64,000 nt of DNA from Dimorphilus gyrociliatus (Eukaryota > Annelida > Polychaeta > Dinophilidae): assembly GCA_904063045.1 (NCBI GenBank), contig CAJFCJ010000007.1:1867404-1931403 (forward strand), in the 5' to 3' direction. The notes under the pieces are model-generated. The model did not search any database and had not been told where the DNA came from. It saw nothing but the letters and a program-made list of their open reading frames with translations. Below are positions 1 through 11,277 of this stretch, piece after piece; positions within the stretch are counted from its first letter, which is position 1; each line of letters begins with the position of its first letter. The position numbers and the translations under genes were made by a program.

Positions 1-703
<703 letters not shown>

Positions 704-1061
704 TTTCCTGTCTCTCTACAATCGAACTCGCCTTATTCTTTAAAGTGATTCACGTATGTATCGTTGAAATCGATTTCTCAGAATTTATCGTATCATAATT
801 TTATCAAATGAATTTCTTCAATCGAAACTACTTTTGAATCGATTTGAACTCATATCGATAAAGAATTTAAGGGTTAAATAACTCTGTATTTTTGAAGATA
901 CTAAATAATTCAAATATAAAATTTTAGGTTAGAAGAAAAATTTTTATGCTACTTAAGCAATGGCGTATTAATACGTTGCAACAGAAGCTAGCGACGTGGC
1001 CGCGGCCATGATGATCTGAGGATTTCGTCAATAATTTTGCAACGTGACATTATTCAACAAA
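704..1061. promoter_or_regulatory. Divergent intergenic interval between Rab2 and delta-COP
   Basis: This 358 bp non-coding stretch separates two start codons pointing away from each other and must hold both promoters. It is AT-rich, with a short GC-rich patch at about 990-1010. No TATA box in a convincing position was seen. Transcription start sites cannot be placed from sequence alone. Confidence 0.6.
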
Positions 1062-2666
1062 ATGGTAAGTAGACAGCTAAAAATCTTAATAGAATACTGC
1101 AAAATAGTCATTTGACAGGTTCTTCTAGCATCGGCTGTTTGCAACAAATCTGGTAAAGCCGTTGTTTCACGGCAATTTGTCGAGATGACTCGATCAAGAA
1201 TAGAAGGGCTTCTAGCAGCGTTTCCAAAATTAATGAACACTGGTTCTCAACATACATTTGTGGAAACAGAAAGTGTTCGATATGTTTATCAACCTTTAGA
1301 AAAGTTATATGTGCTGTTGATAACCACAAAAGCTTCTAATATTCTTGAGGATCTAGAAACCCTCCGTCTTTTTGCAAGAGTTGTTCCAGAATATTGCAGG
1401 GCCTTGGACGAAAAAGAAGTAATACGACAAGCTTTTCAATTAATTTTTGCTTTTGACGAGATCGTCGCTCTAGGATATAGAGAGTCAGTGAATTTAGCCC
1501 AAATCCGCACTTATACTGAGATGGATTCTCATGAAGAGAGAGTCTTCAAGGCTGTCAGAGAAACTCAAGAAAAAGAAGCAAAAGAAAATATGAAAAGAAA
1601 AGCAAAAGAGTTACAGCAACTCAGAAAGGATCAATCTAATAGATCAAGACAGACTGGCAGCTATGCTCGATTTTCACCTCACTCATCTGACTCTGCAGTG
1701 ATAGAGCCGGAACCCATTAAACCAAGTTATAATAAACCAACTCCTTCCAGTGAATCTTCAAGTAAGGGAATGGTAATTAGGAAACCTAAGAACGATGATA
1801 TTTTTGTCAATAAAATAAAATCAGAAGGGCAAGAAGTCGTTGCTCCTGCTACTAAATCCGCTCATAAGGCACCAGTTTCATCTATCAATGAGGAAGGAAT
1901 TCATTTGAGGAGCGAAGAAAAGATGAACGTTACTATAAATAGACATGGTGGTATACAAAATCTAGAAATACAAGGATTACTACAATTAAAAGTTAATGAT
2001 GAAAAATCGGCGAAGTGCAAAATCAGAATGAGCACCAAACGATCAACTGACGTTCAATTACAAACTCATCCAAATGTTGACAAGAAACTATTTCAGAACG
2101 AAAGCTTGATTGCTTTGAAAAATCCCGATAAACCCTTTCCATTGCAGCAAGATATAGGTGTTTTAAAGTGGAGATTACCATCAAGTGATAAATCATATCT
2201 TCCCTTATCTATTGTGGTGTGGCCAGAAGACAACGGCAATGGTGGATGTGATGTCTCAGTTCAGTATGAGTTAGAAAGAACTGATCTTGAATTACGAGAA
2301 ATTACCATTAGCTTACCATGCCCCTCAAATCCTACTGTTGAAGAATGTGGCGAAGGGCTGGCAACATATAACCGTAGTGGGCGGCTTGAATGGAACATTC
2401 CCGTTATTAACCGCTCTAATCCGAACGCTGATTTACAATATACTTTACCATCTTCGGCTTCTCCAGATAGTATGTTTCCTGTTGATGTTTCATTCTCATC
2501 TGAACAAAATTTCTGTCAAATAACGGTAATTTCTAAATTTTACGCTAATGAAGTGGTAACAATGATCATTTTTCAGGTAGAGGAAGTCGAATCAGTCGAA
2601 AATAGGGAAAAGTTGCAATTCTCAACACAAACCATATTTTTTACTGAGAGTTATAAAATTATATAA
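1062..2666 (+). CDS. ARCN1: Coatomer subunit delta (archain, delta-COP)
   Basis: Delta subunit of the COPI coat, which drives retrograde Golgi-to-ER vesicle formation. Model: join(1062..1064, 1119..2525, 2577..2666). The first coding exon is only the ATG, directly followed by GTAAGT; exon 2 begins VLLASAVCNKSGKAVVSRQFVEM, the conserved archain start. The N-terminal longin-like part carries AAFPKLMNTGSQHTFVE and the EMDSHEE...VRETQEKEAK linker helix. The C-terminal mu-homology domain ends in LQFSTQTIFF..YKII, as in animal delta-COPs. The last intron is 51 bp and has no stop in frame, so retention would add 17 residues; family alignment supports removing it (QIT|VEEVE). An AATAAA follows 22 bases after the stop. 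Confidence 0.96.
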
Positions 2667-2687
2667 TAGCTTATTGGTACAATTATT

Positions 2688-2693
2688 AATAAA
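2688..2693 (+). terminator. Poly(A) signal of the delta-COP gene
   Basis: AATAAA 22 bases after the archain stop codon. It implies a very short 3' UTR, ending about 100 bases before the integrin start codon. Confidence 0.6.
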
Positions 2694-2823
2694 CGATGTA
2701 GATTTTATTATCGTCAATAGATGGCGTAAAACGTCCTATTTTAAACACTAAGTGGCGCTCTATCGTAGCCGGATATCCGCTTTACGCAGACATTTTTAGA
2801 TCAACTTGTCTAAGTTATTTAAT

Positions 2824-5231
2824 ATGCATCTAATTTGGTTATTTATCTTTCTGTTAGAATTTAGGTTTATAAAACAACAAGGCATAGGATCAGGTTAACT
2901 TATTTATGATCTTCAACCGAAGAGACCTAATATTATAATATTTTTTCAGATTTTATTTCCGATGCTTGTAGCTCTCTTCCAGAGAAGGGTACTTGCTCTG
3001 ATTGCATTCAAATTAATCAAAATTGTGCTTGGTGTAAGGAGTTTTATAACCCCAATGTAGAAAATACACAATGTGATTCTTTCGAAAAACTACAAAAAAC
3101 TTGTAAATCAATCGAATATCCTGGAAGTAAACTTGAAGAAAATACTCTTGAATTGAGAGTGAACCAGGAATTAAAATTTACTATTCCGTACAAACAACCG
3201 GAAAATTATCCAGTTGATTTGTATATGCTGGTAGATGCCGCCAATGGAATGAGAGACTTCAGCAAACAGGTCAAAGACTTATCACCTAAAATTGTACAGA
3301 GTTTAGAAAAGTTAACGGCAGGCGATTTTAAAATTGGGTTTGGTACATTTAGTGATAAATCTTTAGTACCAACAGTGCGCATGAATAGGGATTTGTAAGT
3401 TTTTAATATTTTTAGAAAATGTAGATATATTTTCTGCTTTTACAGCACAGTATTGACAAGAGAAAATTTTGAGGAACCACCTCATATTTTCCATAACATC
3501 GTACCGTTGACAAAGAATGTTGATCTTTTCCAAGAATCTATCGCTAATGTTACAATAACGAATCAACTAGACTTCCCTAATTGTGGATTTTCTGCTGCCA
3601 TGCAAGCTTTACTATGTGAAGACGAAATTAAATGGAGAAAGGGCGCTAGAAAAATTTTACTAATTGCAACCAATCATTTTTCACATCTCGAAGGCGATGG
3701 ACACTTATTGGGATTATACAATAGATATGAAGATCATTGTCTTATGAAGAATACACAAAAATTGATCTATGATCATCAAGATTATCCCTCAATAGAGCAA
3801 ATTCGAACAAAAACTTTGGAAAAAGAAGTTACAATATTATTTGTTGTTCGTAATTTTAAAGATCCTCAACACTATGATCAAGATGCTGGTGTTAGTCTTG
3901 CCATGGATACAATTATTAAGGAATATAATAACTTTGCAAAAAAAATAGGTGGAAGTACCAAAACAGCAAAATTATTGGATGACTCGAGTAACGTTGTGGA
4001 AATTATTAAGAAGTATTACAAGGAAATTAGCGGAGAAGTGGAGATCTCTTGGAAAGATCAACATAATTCAGGAAATTTGGAAGTTAAACTTGAAGCAGAA
4101 TGCGAACCCGGGAAAGTTACCAATAAACATATTTGTAGAAAAGTTCAAGCAGGAACAACAGTGAAGTTCCACATTAGCGTTAAACTAAAAAGTTGTAATG
4201 AAACTAATGAGAGAAGTATGAAACTAGCCATTGGGGTTCAAAATAAAGAATTTGATCTTAAAGAAGTATGTGATTGTAATTGCGAAAACGAAAGCAAACA
4301 AGGAGCGAATATTTGTAGCGGTAAAGGAACACAAATATGCGGTAAGTGTACTTGTAATGATGGATTCACGGGTGAAAATTGCCAATGCGACAAAAAGTCA
4401 CAAGATCATGATGCGACCAAATGTGACGATAGTACTTGTAATTATAGAGGGAAATGTCAGTGCGATGGAACTTGTCGATGCTTTGAAGGATATCATGGGC
4501 CTGATTGCAGCTGCAAAGATAATGAAGGATGCAAATTTTACAATAATGAAGTTTGTGGTGGAAAGTCGCGCGGTTATTGTTTTTGCAAAAATTGTACATG
4601 TCTTGACGAATACGAAGGAGATAATTGTGGCTGTCTTAAGAGTAACAATACCTGTAAAACTGAAAACAATCTCATTTGTAATGATAAAGGCGTTTGCGAA
4701 TGTGGGAAATGTATATGTGAAAAGGATTACTTTGGGCCAACTTGTGAGATATGTTTAACGTGTGAAAAGCACTGTGATGATTCCTTTGACTGTGCTGTTT
4801 GTAAAGCCTTTAGTAATTATACTAAATTTACTCCTGATGAATGTAAAAGGAATTGTGAACATGTAACTGTCGTTGACCATAAAGTAGGAGGACAGGAGTA
4901 TTTTACTCAGTTGTGTGTGCGGTCACTGCCTAACAAGTGTCGCATATTTTACTCTTATCATTATTCTACAGGAAAATTGAAAGTTTGGAACAAAACAAAA
5001 TGTATTGAAAGTAGCAGGAAAACAACATTCATTGTCATAGGTGTGATAGTTGGTATTGTTCTTGTAGGAATATTTATTATTTTAGCTTGGAGAATTGCTG
5101 TAACTATTAAAGACCGTAGGGAATTTAGCCAATTTGAAAAAAATATGGACTCAGCTCAATACGAGACAGCTGATAATCCACTGTACAAACCAGCGATAAA
5201 AACGTTTGAAAACCCTATGTATAACTCTTAA
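2824..5231 (+). CDS. Integrin beta subunit with a degenerate metal site
   Basis: Model: join(2824..2893, 2950..3394, 3446..5231), 766 residues. Order: signal peptide (MHLIWLFIFLLEF), PSI domain with paired cysteines, hybrid/beta-I region, cysteine-rich I-EGF repeats (about residues 420-590), beta-tail domain, one membrane helix (FIVIGVIVGIVLVGIFIILAW), and a cytoplasmic tail KDRREFSQFEK...NPLY...NPMY. The tail has both NPxY-type sites that bind talin and kindlin in known beta chains. The beta-I MIDAS motif, normally DxSxS, reads DAANG here. The glutamate of DSPEGG is replaced (DFPNCG), and the STDA aspartate is an asparagine (ATNH). The cysteine pair of the specificity loop is also missing. 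It is a real full-length gene (ORF intact), but ligand binding by the usual metal mechanism looks unlikely. The exon 1 donor (GTTAAC) is weak and is the least certain part. Confidence 0.9.
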
Positions 5232-5774
5232 TTTGTTATAATTTTATAGATTTAATTTCTTGCTTTTTACTTTTAGATCTTAAAACTAGTCTCTTTTATA
5301 TATATATATATATATATATACATATATATGCATTAGAATATATGCTGCTTTATTGGTGCTAATAATACATTAAATTTATACTTTGTTAAGAATATCTGTC
5401 TCTGAATCAATATTTAGACAACTACTGATTAAAACACTTAGAGAATTGATATAATTTTACACTAACCAGAGGGACTAAATTTTGTATGATTTTTTCCTTT
5501 ATCTGGAATCAATATCAATTGTCTAAACATAGGTTCTAAAAAGATAGCTATTTGAAAATATTATTTAGCGCCTAAAAACGTGGAATCGAATCGATCCGAT
5601 GTCGATTCTAAGCTGGTAGCTGATTGGTTAACGTCATCTACACTGAACACTCTCCGACGACGCCATATTTTCGTTTGTTGCCGGGTGGCGAAAAGTGATA
5701 AAATTGTAGTTAAGTAGGCGTTATTTCGCAAAATTCCTGATTATTAGGTTAAAGTCAAAGATCAAGGATAGAAA
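5232..5774. other. Intergenic: integrin 3' end and IMP promoter
   Basis: 543 bp without a gene. It begins with the integrin 3' UTR and contains a TA dinucleotide run (5297-5330). Near the IMP start are an inverted CCAAT box (GATTGGTT, 5622-5629) and an adjoining CRE-like TAACGTCAT (5629-5637), probably part of the IMP promoter. Confidence 0.55.
5297..5330. repeat. (TA)n simple repeat
   Basis: Nearly perfect TA dinucleotide run with one C interruption, just after the integrin coding region. Confidence 0.9.
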
Positions 5775-7510
5775 ATGCAGAACGGAGATATAGACGAAGA
5801 GTTAGCTTGTTCCGAAAAAGAAGTCGAAAGGAATCAGGACAGGTAGTCACATGGCTTACACGTTCACTGGTGTTTGTTTGTTCGCTTTATGATAAGTCTA
5901 AACAAACGATTTCATTTATAATTAAACTATCTTATTCGCGAATTAATAAAATAATGAAATTTTTTACAAATAATTGTCTTTTATCGATGACAGGAAGAGC
6001 AGTAAAGTGACTATAAAACACCTACCCCCAGAAACAACGAAGGAAAAAATAGAAGAGCTAATAGATTCTTTTGGTAAAATTAGTCGCTGTGATATTATTA
6101 CTCCAAATCCTGAACAAAAAGTTGCTTACATCACATTTGAATCTTCTGACGAAGCTATTCAGTGAGTTGTTTTACCAAACTAAACAAAATTATAAAAATG
6201 TGATAATTAATTTTTAATTCATGTTTATTCAATATTCTAGGGCCCTGGAAAATCTTAATAATAAAGAATACGAAGGAAGAAATTTAAGTGTCGAATTAGT
6301 GACCGGCTCTAAATCAAAACGTGGGCAGCATGCGGGAAGATTTGGAGGACGAGGAACAGGATATCCGCTCAGGATTTTGGTACCAAGTGATTTTGTAGGT
6401 GCTATTATCGGTCGTAAAGGTCAAACGATTAAAAATATTACAACGCAAAGTCGGGCTAGAGTCGACGTTCATTGCAAAGAAAACACTGGCTTACTTGAAA
6501 AAGTCATCTCAATATATGGCCAGCCGGACAATTGTTCGAATGCCTGCAAAGAAATATTGCGCGTTATGCAACAGGAAAGTGAAAATGCAAACAGAGGAGA
6601 AGTAGCTTTGAAAATGCTTGCGGAAGATCGTCACTGTGGTCGAATTATTGGAAAAAAAGGAACAGTTATTAAACAGATTCGAAGTGAAACTGATACAAAA
6701 ATATACGTAAGCAATTTGCAAGATGTACCGGCGGTGTTCCCGGATAGAGTGATAACAATAAATGGAGAATTGGAAAGGATGCAGAAAGCTGAAAATATAA
6801 TATCTAGTAAACTCAGAGAGTGCTATGATAAAGAATCGGTGTCACCTGGTGTTCATGCTCCGTATATACCTCCACCTCCATCTGGTCTTATGACACCATA
6901 TCGTATGCCTTTTATGCCTCCTCCCACTTACATGCAACAACAGCCAGTTCCTTTTCAACTCCCTCCGCTACCTTTCGGCGACTCTTGTCAAGTCCATGTA
7001 CCCCATACATCAGTAGGAGCAATAATAGGAGCTGGTGGCTCAAGCATCAAGCAGATCATTCGTCAATCAGGAGCCTTTGTTGCTGTTGAGCAAAAGGCAG
7101 ATGAAAATACTACAAATGAAAGAATTGTAACAATAAAAGGTTTGATGGATGCTCAGTGTAGGGCATTATATCAACTTTATGAAAGAGTAAATAGTGATGT
7201 GTATGCCAGTTTCGAAACTTGTCGTCTGCGCATTACCATTAGAGTTCCGAGAAGTATGGTAGGAAGAGTGATTGGAAAAAATGGGAAAAACGTTCGTGAT
7301 GTTCAACGAATGACAGGAGCCATAATCAAATTACCTGACGAAACATCTGGAGGTGAAGATACCCCCGTTGATGTGTTTGGTAACTTTATGTCCGTACAGG
7401 TTTGTATACAGTTTATATTCATGTTAAAATCCTAATTGCAAAAACCATAACAGCAAGCTATGTATCAAGTTCGAACTCTAATCGCTACAGCACCTGGAAG
7501 GCAAGATTAG
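5775..7510 (+). CDS. IGF2BP/IMP-family mRNA-binding protein (one RRM, four KH domains)
   Basis: Model: join(5775..5842, 5994..6161, 6241..7399, 7454..7510), 483 residues. One RRM (about residues 25-105, starting KVTIKHLPPET) is followed by an arginine/glycine patch (AGRFGGRGTG) and four KH domains, with loops GRKG, GKKG, GAGG and GKNG. This is the IMP/VICKZ arrangement; vertebrate members have two RRMs. Such proteins bind, localise and stabilise cytoplasmic mRNAs. KH3 has GAGG in its GxxG loop, lacking the usual basic residue. The last exon (QAMYQVRTLIATAPGRQD) completes the KH4 helix and matches the family better than reading through the intron at 7400..7453. All introns keep phase. Confidence 0.93.
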
Positions 7511-7880
7511 TTGCAACAGCAACGTTTTGGCAGCCTTCATCTCAGGACCTTAAGGGCCAAAATCTACTTTTCTACTTGTTAACGTTTTTCATTTGTTGTT
7601 GTTGTTATTTGTCTTTTATTATGAGAGTATGTTGTTGGGACGTGTTGAAAAGTGGACGAAGTCGGACATCAATGTCACACAATATAAAATAGGCTTCTCA
7701 ATTTTCTCCGTGCATGCTATATATATCCTATTGGTTTTTTTCGCGTTTTACTCTTGCCTAAAGAACTTCACTTTTAAAAGTGTGTAGCTTTAAAAAATAT
7801 AATGCATTAGGTTGTTGTTCGGACGGTTTTTATTATATTATGCATGCTTATTAATGGTTATCCAATAAAGTTCGATTTCT
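7511..7880. other. Shared 3' region of IMP and VPS41
   Basis: 370 bp between two convergent stop codons. The AATAAA for IMP (+, 7864-7869) lies only 12 bases before the VPS41 stop on the other strand. A reverse-strand AATAAA (TTTATT at 7829-7834) suits VPS41. The two mRNAs therefore probably overlap. Confidence 0.6.
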
Positions 7881-10800
7881 CTAACAGTATAAAAGTGATC
7901 TCCTTGCTTCTTTAGCATCTTGTGCCGATGAACATAGAACGCAATATGGCTGAAAATCATTACACTTTAAAATTGTTATCAACTGAATTTCTAGTATAAC
8001 GTACCAGACTTTGATTTTGCAGACACTCTTCGTGAAATACATGTCTACAATTGAATAGAATAACGTCCTTTAAAAGCGTCGTATCAGTCTTGATAATTAT
8101 CTCAGAACACACTCCGCATGTTTTCCATTCTATGAGATAATCGAATAATTTATAATTTAATTATTTAATTTTTTATACAAACCTAAGACAGATATTGACC
8201 TTCTTCTGAGTACATGTAACTTTTGGAAAAGATTGACGGAGTCAGTAATTAGAATATTTCTGCATCCTCTCCTTAAATTTATTTGAAGATTATAGTCTTG
8301 AAGAAGCTTTACTAGGGAATCTCTGAGTCCCGGTATCTGCATTCCACCTTTTATTTGACGAATTATAAAAATTGGATCGACATGCGATCCAATATTATTT
8401 AGTAGACTAGTTATAAAATCAGCTTTATCACAAGCATTAGAAATGAGCATTTCCCAAAGGTATTTCTCGTTTTCTTCTTTACAAAATATTATAGCCTCCT
8501 CCACATTCTTCATTCGATTCATTAATACTTGAAGAGCTTTTTTTTTATTACCCATTCGATCTAATCATAATATTTCGACTTAGTGTTTATATCTTAACAA
8601 TTCAGTATTAACGTACTCAATAAATACACAACTTCCTTGTTGAAGTCTCTATCTTCACACACCTTAAGAGCAGTATTCAATGTATAATGAGCCGAGTTGC
8701 GTAAAAATTGCAGCATCTCCTTCCTGTCATAGTCAGCATATAATTGTATTTGCTTATCGTGGTGAATCTTGCCTATTTCTTTATCCCTTATAAAAAGTTG
8801 ATGTAGATACTGTAAATAAAATCTCTATAAGGAAGATCAAAAATTCACAAATTTAATAACCATGTGCAAATATTTAGGTCTTTCTTCCAACTGCTTCACA
8901 ACTTCATCAACCTAACAATTTTTAGAAAAGTTAAAGGAGTTTTTTATCTGAGCCACAACTTACACTTATGGTATGAGAACTGTCAAGGAGTAAACGACTG
9001 GTCTTCTCCGAATTAAGGTCAAATAGTTCTACCAAATTATTTTTTATTGCTGAATGCAAAGAATGTTTTTCTATTACAGAAAACACCCGATTGTGCTTTA
9101 AAGATAAGTAAATGTCAAATCCACGCATAAAATCTTTGTCATATTCATATAATCTGGCTAAACACTCGAGCAATACTCTATTCTCACTTTCTGCGGCTAG
9201 TTTTTTATTTACCATTCTAATGATGGACTTAACATCATATATGTGACAAGGCCATTCTTCCAACAAATTCCTGAAATACTGTTAAGAGGAAGAGATAAAA
9301 AAATATTCATTAAGTAGATTACCTACTTCAATGTCATTCTTTAAATAGTCATCCAATATTAATTCGTAAATATCTGGTGAAAGTTGTGGATCACATCGTT
9401 GGACGAATGGAGCTATCACTTTAATTTGGTGCAGTTCAACAAATTTGTAAAATATGTTAGACCACTGTTGCTTATTTGATCCTAAAATTCTGTATGATAA
9501 TGAAGCAGCTTCTTCAAAATCACCCTCTTCAATTAATTTTTGAATACTCTCTTCTCCGACTGCCTATTTATGGTTCTTAATAGTAAAACAATCTATGTTC
9601 ATAATGGTTTTAACCTGTGCATTATATTTTTTTAGTTCCCTGGAATGCTGCTGAGCAACAATGACAGCCTCTTCATACTTAGCATTATGTAACAACCAGG
9701 ATACATGATCATCCATATCTCTTTCTTTGGCTATAACCAAATCCTTTGGTGTGACAATATAATATGTATTCTCATCAGGTAAACATTCTGTGAAAGTGAA
9801 AAACTAACTAAGTAGTTTTTTTAAAAGTTAATCAAACCTAGGTGATAATCTATGCATCGATAAGCCTCATATCCCCTAAGAGAAAGAGCTTCATCAGATA
9901 GAACTACATAGTCATCAGCTCCACTAGTGTTTAAAGGCTGCTCGACAACAATCATATGAGCTCTTTCGTTTCTATTCTGTAATTGCTTATACGCTTAATA
10001 ATTCTTATCAGCTTCATGATATTTTATTCTTACTTCGGACTCAGGCTTAGACCAGGTTAAAAGAACAATGTTGTCATTCAACATAGAAATGCCACAAACA
10101 TAGTATTCAATATCTATTGTCATAGCTAAATACATACTCCTTACAATTTTCTCCCCAACCTTCTCCTCTTTAACTTTTGCCAACTATGCACATAGAAACA
10201 TATTGATTGATATTTAGAATACAACAGAATATGATTGACAAACCCGAACACGTTGACCCCAGCCAACCAATAGTGAATTATCGTCCTTCCAAAACAATCG
10301 ACAAGGATACAAATCGGAGCTCAAGCTTCAATAAAAAATAACCTTTGGAATATTTAATTACAGAATATTACGCTTAAAATTTTTACCCTTTAATATCTTT
10401 ACAAATAGTTGATATTCTACACCGCAACTCAGTGTCAAATATTCGAACAGAGTGGTCATTTGCCCAAGCAAATCTGGAACCTTTCCATTGAATATTGCGA
10501 ATAGTCCCTTCTCCTTGATGTAATATTGTACTATGATAACGATTTAGTAGCCCTCTTCTTTCACATAGAGCCAGCTGAAACAAAATCCGAGATTTGTCAT
10601 ATTAAATTTGAGAACCGTCTTGCCTTACTGCATCATCCCCGCAAACATAAGTTTTACTGCTTGAAGATTTATAAAATGTAGGTTCAATTGCAACTGCTTT
10701 TATTGGTCGATTATAACTAGTTGTTTGGTTATAGTCTCCATGATACAAGCCATTGATAACAACTCTACCATCATCAGAGCAACTGGCAAGGTAGTCTCCG

Positions 10801-11277
10801 TTATCGTCAATACTTATCTGATTTACTCGAGCAGTATGCTAAAATACGTCTATGTTATTAAAAGAATCGAAAAAGAAAACTACTAACTGAAGGCAAGTTT
10901 TTTTTACAAATGTTGTTTCCTTGATGATCTAAAATGTGTATCATACCCCAATCAGTACCAAGAGCAAGAAACTGTAGATTATTATTTATTCCATAACATG
11001 ATAAATTGAGTATAGAATATTCACAAACCTTTGTGTGAACAGCCAGGCATGTAGCAACTTCTCTTGAGAGGATACGAACTACATCATGTTCCACCCTTGC
11101 ATACTTTAACTTCGGCTCTCCTTCCTAAATAACAACGCTAACAAATATGGAAAAAAGATAAATCGCAATCATTACCTCTTCGTCGCTACTATCTCCATCT
11201 ATGCTTACTTCACCTATACTGGACTCACTTGACTGTTGTTCTTGGATTTCAAGATTTGACTGAGATACAGCCGCCAT
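7881..11277 (-). CDS. VPS41: VPS41, HOPS complex subunit
   Basis: Subunit of the HOPS tethering complex for late endosome/lysosome fusion and of regulated secretory-granule formation. I splice 15 coding exons; exon 1 is 11277..11176 (MAAVSQSNLEIQEQ... acidic start) and the last ends ...RRSLLYC at 7881. Introns are about 45-75 bp. The N-terminal beta-propeller region contains LHQGEGTIRNIQWKG, FAWAND and LYPCRLFWKDD. The central clathrin-heavy-chain-type helical repeat has ARLYEYDKDF and NNIGSHVDPI..IRQIKGGMQIP..RDSLVKLLQDYNLQ. A C-terminal RING-H2 finger is split over two exons (CGVC...CRHVFHEEC...PYCVLC). Two donors are GTACGT rather than GTAAGT; using them restores the frame (LLN|RMGNKKKALQ). 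The identification is firm; individual middle splice sites are good but unproven. Confidence 0.94.
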
